Positions 63,556 through 64,000 of a stretch of 64,000 bases of DNA are shown piece by piece. Numbering within the stretch: the first letter of the stretch is position 1; every line of letters begins with the position of its first letter. Source of the DNA: Aquamicrobium sp. (lineage in GTDB: Bacteria; Pseudomonadota; Alphaproteobacteria; Rhizobiales; Rhizobiaceae); contig NZ_JAMLIE010000001.1 in assembly GCF_023954335.1 (NCBI RefSeq), forward strand, positions 1,302,001-1,366,000. Direction: 5' to 3'. Position numbers and translations under genes: made by a program. The notes under the pieces are model-generated. The model worked only from the letters and a program-made list of their open reading frames with translations, was not told the DNA's origin and ran no database searches.

Positions 63556-63571
63556 GTTCGAATTATCGAAC
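63556..63571. promoter_or_regulatory. perfect palindrome, candidate TetR operator
   Basis: GTTCGA-ATTA-TCGAAC, 6-bp arms, lies in the 91-base gap between the divergent flavoenzyme and TetR genes. It is followed by an AT-rich stretch (ctgttaaattctgga) suitable for promoter elements. It is a good candidate site for the TetR protein. Confidence 0.55.
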
Positions 63572-63628
63572 ACTGTTAAATTCTGGACAGCATCGGGATG
63601 GTTGTCAAGCGAGGAGCGAGGCGCGGCA

Positions 63629-64000
63629 GTGGTGGCGAAGCGGCAGAGCCGGCGCGAGGCGGTGAGCGGGCACAAGCGTGCGTTGATCCTCGACGCCGCC
63701 CGGCAGGTCTTCGCCGAGGAGGGCCTCGACGGCGCCAGCCTGCGCGCCATCGCGGTCCGCGCCGGCTATACGCCCGCGGCGCTCTATTTCCATTTCGAAT
63801 CCAAGGAAGCGATGTATGCCGAGGTGCTGCGCGCCTCGCTGGAATCGCTCGGCGCGGCCGTCGACCGGGCGGTCTCGCGCACGCGCGCGCCGCAGGAGAC
63901 GCTCAAGGCCGCGGCGATGGCGTTCTTCGGCTTCTATGCGCAGAACCCGCGCGATCTCGATCTCGGCTTCTACCTGTTCCGCGGCGGCATGAAGCCCGCC
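63629..64000 (+). CDS. TetR/AcrR-family regulator (3'-truncated by window edge)
   Basis: 124 codons are visible, starting at a GTG (63629 or 63632) behind a purine-rich GAGGAGCGAGG. The N-terminal TetR HTH is complete: ALILDAARQVFAEEGLDGAS, LRAIAVRAGYTPAALYFHFESKEAMYAEV. The ligand-binding domain has just begun. It probably represses the divergent HpaB-type gene in the absence of its substrate. Confidence 0.9.
   Translation, partial: MVAKRQSRREAVSGHKRALILDAARQVFAEEGLDGASLRAIAVRAGYTPAALYFHFESKEAMYAEVLRASLESLGAAVDRAVSRTRAPQETLKAAAMAFFGFYAQNPRDLDLGFYLFRGGMKPA

Overview
The window comes from a GC-rich alphaproteobacterium, most likely a member of the Hyphomicrobiales (Rhizobiales) such as the Phyllobacteriaceae. 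This is inferred from a C4-pathway 5-aminolevulinate synthase (hemA), an rpmH-rnpA-yidC-yihA block, TAXI-type and DctPQM-type TRAP transporters, a BMP-type nucleoside ABC operon whose gaps are filled by RIME-like palindromes, an NDUFS4-like complex I subunit and the general codon style. No 16S or housekeeping phylogeny was possible.

1-2570 holds the end of trkA and all of trkH (K+ uptake). 2571-22800 is accessory DNA. It starts with a minus-strand chain of eight mostly overlapping genes (2884-8980) for small exported proteins, two paralogous two-TM proteins, a polytopic membrane protein and an exported VWA protein with four tandem beta repeats. A plus-strand trio faces it: an exported molybdopterin-oxidoreductase-fold protein without cysteine, a sensor kinase and a REC-LuxR regulator (9116-11891). 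I read the whole as one uncharacterised envelope system under two-component control. Next come two decayed LysR fragments, an IalB-like protein, and an autotransporter and an AraC gene that are each cut off exactly at one end of an IS3-family element (15180-16692). A gene pair for an exported TPR protein and an exported CHAT caspase-like protease follows, with a membrane protein beside it. Pieces of this CHAT/TPR operon recur elsewhere as degenerate copies. Small single-TM proteins close the region.

22877-36241 is catabolic. It contains a BKACE-family enzyme, an RpiR regulator, a class III aminotransferase, a TAXI TRAP transporter and UspA, then a DctPQM TRAP operon with an IlvD-type dehydratase and a divergent LysR regulator. 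36242-63537 is mostly conserved chromosome: a GT21-like glycosyltransferase, a histidine kinase, rpmH-rnpA-yidC-yihA, a purine/pyrimidine ABC transporter with a cytosine-deaminase-like amidohydrolase, pyrD, mscL, an aminotransferase, hemA, galE, an L,D-transpeptidase, gshB, tRNA-Pro, a complex I subunit and tRNA-Arg. Behind tRNA-Arg is a small gene split by a second, decayed IS3-family element with a recognisable GCC target duplication. The window ends with an HpaB-type flavin monooxygenase and a divergent, incomplete TetR gene with a perfect palindrome between them.

All functional statements rest on reading the sequence and remembered family features; no database search was run.
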